Source of the DNA: an uncultured Peptococcaceae bacterium
GTDB taxonomy: Bacteria; Bacillota; Desulfotomaculia; Desulfotomaculales; Desulfallaceae
Length of the DNA: 7,732 bases
Direction of reading: 5' to 3'
Assembly: GCA_913064925.1 (NCBI GenBank)
Contig: CAJYBN010000133.1
Span: 1 to 7,732, forward strand
Position numbers and translations under genes: made by a program. The first letter of the stretch is position 1, and every line of letters begins with the position of its first letter. Shown here piece after piece: positions 5,479 to 7,732 of the stretch. The notes under the pieces were generated by a model that did no database searches, was not told the DNA's origin, and saw only the letters and a list, made by a program, of their open reading frames with translations.

Positions 5479-7560
5479 GTGCGTATGAAAGACATTATGA
5501 CCCCGGGCATACCCACCCTCAAACCGGACGATACTTTGCACCGGGCGGTGGTCCTTTTTCGCCGCACCCGCCTAGACGGCATCCCAGCGGTGGACGATAG
5601 GGGCTGTTTATGCGGCCTGTTGACCCGTATCAATTTGTTTGATGCCCTGCTAGCTGGCTATGGCCTCGAGGAGCGGGTGGAGGCATTTTTAACCCGCCGG
5701 GTGGTTACGGTGGGCCTGGACGCTCCCTACCACGAAATCGTGGAGGCGGTGAAAACCAGCCCCGTGGGCATGGGTGTGGTGGTAGACGGGCAAAATCACG
5801 TGCGGGGCGTTTTTACCAAGGTGGACATGATCATGGCCTTGTTTCGCGAGTCGGACCTGCTGAACGCGCGTTTGCGGGCCGTTTACCAGGCCATGCACAA
5901 CGGCCTGGTGTCAGTCAACGAGGCGGGTTTGATCACTATGTTGAATCCCGCTGCCGAGGCGCTGCTGGGTGTCAGGGAAGAAGAGGTTCTTGACAAGCCC
6001 GTAGAGCAGGTGCTGCCCGGCCTGAACCTGGTGGACGTCATTGCCTTGGGCCGGGTGGAAGTGGGTAAAAAATACGAGATCGGCGGGCGAGCGCTGCTGG
6101 TCAACTGCACACCGGTGTTGGACGGGGGGCGTACCGCCGGGGCCATGGCCATCTTCCAGGATCTTACCGAACTGGAACAGGTGGCGGCGGAACTAGAGAG
6201 CGTGCGCACTCTTCAGCGTACCCTGCAAACCGTGCTGGACATCGCTTACGACGGCATAGTAGTGGTAAACAGGGACGGTTACATAACCTTCATCAACCAG
6301 TCCTTGGCTGATTTTTTCGGGTTGGACCCGCAGGCGGCAGTGGGCCGGCACGTGACCCAGGTGCTGGAGAACAGCCGCCTGCACATCGTGGCCCGTACCG
6401 GGGTGCCCGAAACCGGGCAGCTGCAGCAGGTGGGGGGCAGCTACTACGTGGTTTCGCGCCTGCCCATTGTTGAGAACGGCCGGGTGGCCGGGGCGGTGGG
6501 CAAGATGATGTTCCGCAACCTGGAGGAGATCAGGGAACTGGCCCGGCGCATGGATACCCTGGAAAACCAGCTCAGCTATTACCGCCAGGAACTGCAAAAG
6601 GCGGGTAATAATTATTATACTTTTGACAGCATCATCACTGTCAGCCCGGCCATGGTTCAGCTCAAGCGGGAGGCCCTGCAGGCAGCCCGGGGCACCTCCA
6701 CTGTGCTCATCAAGGGAGAGAGCGGCACCGGGAAGGAACTATTCGCCCAGGCCATCCACATGGCCAGCCCCAGGCGCGAGGGACCCTTTGTCAAGGTGAA
6801 CTGCGCGGCGGTTCCGGAACACCTCTTGGAGTCGGAATTTTTCGGCTACGAACCGGGGGCTTTCACCGGCGCGAAAAAGGGAGGCAAGCCCGGGCGTTTT
6901 GAGCTGGCCCACGGAGGTACCATATTCCTGGATGAAATCGGGGACATGAGTCCGGGCCTGCAGGCCAAGCTGCTTCGGGTCCTGCAGGACCGCGAGTTTG
7001 ACCGCATCGGGGGTACGCGGCCGGTCAGGGTGGACGTGCGGGTAATAGCCGCCACCAACCGGGACCTGGAGGAAATGGTGAGGCAGGGCAAGTTTCGTGA
7101 AGACCTTTTTTACCGGCTCAACGTTATTGCCCTGACCATTCCGCCCCTGCGCCAGCGCCCCGAAGATATATTACCCCTGGTGCACTGCTTTTTGCGCAAG
7201 TATAACACCATTTTCGGCACCGGCGTTACCGACATCGACCGGGAGGCCCTGGGTGTGATGCAGGCCTACCACTGGCCCGGCAACGTGCGGGAACTGGAAA
7301 ATGTAGTTGAGCGGGCGGTAAACTTTGCCACCGGCGGCACCATCAGGGTCAAGGACCTGCCGGCCTACCTGCGGCGCGGCCCGGCCAGGCAGGAGAGCTC
7401 GGCCGGCGATGGCAAGTACCGGGAGCGTTTGAGCAACGCCGAGCGGGAAATCATCCTCTCGGCGCTGAAAGCGTCGGGGGGCAACAAGACCAGGGCGGCC
7501 CGCATGCTGGGCATCAGCCGCTCCCGGCTGTACGAGAAGCTGAAAAAGCTGGGCCTGTAA
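5479..7560 (+). CDS. Sigma-54-dependent transcriptional activator with two CBS and two PAS domains
   Basis: This 693-residue enhancer-binding protein should open promoters bound by RpoN RNA polymerase. Domains in order are: a CBS pair (about 3-56 and 68-123; MKDIMTPG at 3-10), which in other proteins binds adenine nucleotides; PAS 1 (about 130-235); PAS 2 (about 245-345, with ENSRLHIVARTG at 297-308, a pattern common in Firmicutes sigma-54 activators); a helical linker; the AAA+ domain (about 382-615); and a Fis-type helix-turn-helix (about 653-693, NKTRAARMLGISRSRLYEKL). The AAA+ domain has Walker A GESGTGKE (413-420), the sigma-54 contact loop GAFTGA (460-465), Walker B FLDE (483-486), the FREDLFYRL motif (540-548) and WPGNVREL (599-606), so it should be active. 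There is no receiver domain, so control should come from ligands, not from a histidine kinase. The target operon is not in the window. A 132-base gap without a clear terminator separates it from deoC. Confidence 0.97.
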   Translation: MRMKDIMTPGIPTLKPDDTLHRAVVLFRRTRLDGIPAVDDRGCLCGLLTRINLFDALLAGYGLEERVEAFLTRRVVTVGLDAPYHEIVEAVKTSPVGMGVVVDGQNHVRGVFTKVDMIMALFRESDLLNARLRAVYQAMHNGLVSVNEAGLITMLNPAAEALLGVREEEVLDKPVEQVLPGLNLVDVIALGRVEVGKKYEIGGRALLVNCTPVLDGGRTAGAMAIFQDLTELEQVAAELESVRTLQRTLQTVLDIAYDGIVVVNRDGYITFINQSLADFFGLDPQAAVGRHVTQVLENSRLHIVARTGVPETGQLQQVGGSYYVVSRLPIVENGRVAGAVGKMMFRNLEEIRELARRMDTLENQLSYYRQELQKAGNNYYTFDSIITVSPAMVQLKREALQAARGTSTVLIKGESGTGKELFAQAIHMASPRREGPFVKVNCAAVPEHLLESEFFGYEPGAFTGAKKGGKPGRFELAHGGTIFLDEIGDMSPGLQAKLLRVLQDREFDRIGGTRPVRVDVRVIAATNRDLEEMVRQGKFREDLFYRLNVIALTIPPLRQRPEDILPLVHCFLRKYNTIFGTGVTDIDREALGVMQAYHWPGNVRELENVVERAVNFATGGTIRVKDLPAYLRRGPARQESSAGDGKYRERLSNAEREIILSALKASGGNKTRAARMLGISRSRLYEKLKKLGL

Positions 7561-7588
7561 ATATAGAGGTCCAGGTTTTTTGTTTTTT
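7549..7588 (+). terminator. Intrinsic terminator overlapping the stop codon of the sigma-54 activator
   Basis: CTGGGCCT (7549-7556) pairs with AGGTCCAG (7567-7574) over eight bp with one G-U wobble, around a ten-base A/T-rich loop that contains the TAA stop codon. GTTTTTTGTTTTTT (7575-7588) follows. The left arm encodes the last residues of the protein. Confidence 0.72.
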
Positions 7589-7625
7589 AGTGCATGGGCG
7601 TGTACCTGAGAAGAATTGTGAAGCT

Positions 7626-7656
7626 GGCCCCACCGTGGCCCGGGTTTTTTGTTGTT
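7626..7656 (+). terminator. Possible second, weaker terminator
   Basis: GGCC (7626-7629) can pair with GGCC (7637-7640), or alternatively CCA with TGG inside the same segment. The T-rich run CGGGTTTTTTGTTGTTT (7641-7657) follows. The T run closely repeats that of the terminator about 70 bases upstream (CCAGGTTTTTTGTT against CCCGGGTTTTTTGTT). The stem is short, so this could be a back-up terminator, the 3' end of a small RNA, or chance. Confidence 0.33.
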
Positions 7657-7673
7657 TAAGGTAAATTTTAGGA

Positions 7674-7722
7674 AATTGGGGGAGCGCGAGGGGGCTGTAA
7701 TCCCGCCCAATTCATTGGGCGG
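7674..7722 (+). promoter_or_regulatory. Competing hairpins, leader-RNA-like or operator-like structure at the window edge
   Basis: CCGCCCAAT (7703-7711) and ATTGGGCGG (7714-7722) form a perfect nine-bp inverted repeat. The inner strand CCCAATT (7706-7712) can instead pair over seven bp with AATTGGG at 7674-7680, with a small GGG/CCC hairpin (7692-7694 with 7702-7704) nested inside. The two folds exclude each other. There is no T run after the 3' hairpin, so it is not a simple terminator. It could be a leader-RNA switch for the next gene or a dyad operator; it matches no riboswitch consensus that I can recognise. Confidence 0.35.
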
Positions 7723-7732
7723 ATACACGGAC

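Noticed and set aside
7625..7640. Sigma-54-like site TGGCCC-N5-TGGCC with GG-N10-GC spacing
   Set aside because: Only the invariant GG/GC pairs match; the rest is poor, the DNA is GC-rich so chance matches are likely, and it overlaps a possible terminator stem.
7171..7728. Minus-strand frame of 185 codons with a repeated NKKPGP motif
   Set aside because: It is antisense to the activator gene; the repeated motif is just the translation of the two T-rich terminator tails.
1..7732. tRNA, rRNA, CRISPR, insertion sequence or phage signatures
   Set aside because: No cloverleaf, repeat-spacer array, transposase or integrase motif, or terminal inverted repeat was seen on either strand.

Overview
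The window looks like chromosomal DNA of a GC-rich Gram-positive anaerobe, most likely a Desulfotomaculum/Pelotomaculum-type member of the Peptococcaceae. This is an inference. It rests on strong AGGAGG-type ribosome binding sites, GTG starts, a codon preference for G or C at the third position, a CBS-PAS sigma-54 activator, and a soluble chemoreceptor with a zinc-binding tail. No mobile element, tRNA, rRNA or CRISPR array was seen.

Layout. Bases 2-1216 (+) hold the 3' part of a CPA1-type Na+/H+ antiporter, closed by a strong bidirectional hairpin at 1219-1247. Bases 1291-1455 (-) hold a 54-residue glycine-zipper microprotein with an excellent ribosome binding site. Divergent from it, 1548-2783 (+) encodes an integral-membrane M48 (Ste24-type) zinc metalloprotease. 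A possible 61-residue hydrophobic protein (2847-3032, +) ends on a CTAG shared with the convergent gene at 3029-4222 (-), a cytosolic methyl-accepting signalling protein with a C-terminal CZB zinc domain and a recognisable sigma-A-type promoter. After an AT-rich and then gene-poor gap of about 320 bases, a translation start with a perfect Shine-Dalgarno at 4542 opens a short, apparently broken reading frame. It is followed at once by deoC (4675-5346, +), deoxyribose-phosphate aldolase. Bases 5479-7560 (+) encode a sigma-54-dependent activator with two CBS domains, two PAS domains, an AAA+ domain with intact GAFTGA, and a Fis-type helix-turn-helix. A terminator overlaps its stop codon. The last 60 bases carry a perfect 9-bp hairpin that competes with an upstream complementary segment, as in a leader RNA, but the downstream gene lies outside the window.

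The genes do not form one pathway. The common theme is envelope and signal physiology: ion exchange, membrane protein turnover, zinc- or redox-linked taxis signalling, nucleoside salvage and sigma-54 control. The least explained parts are the two microproteins flanking the membrane protease, the broken frame before deoC, and the competing hairpins at the right edge. I found nothing that clearly amounts to a new defence or mobile system.
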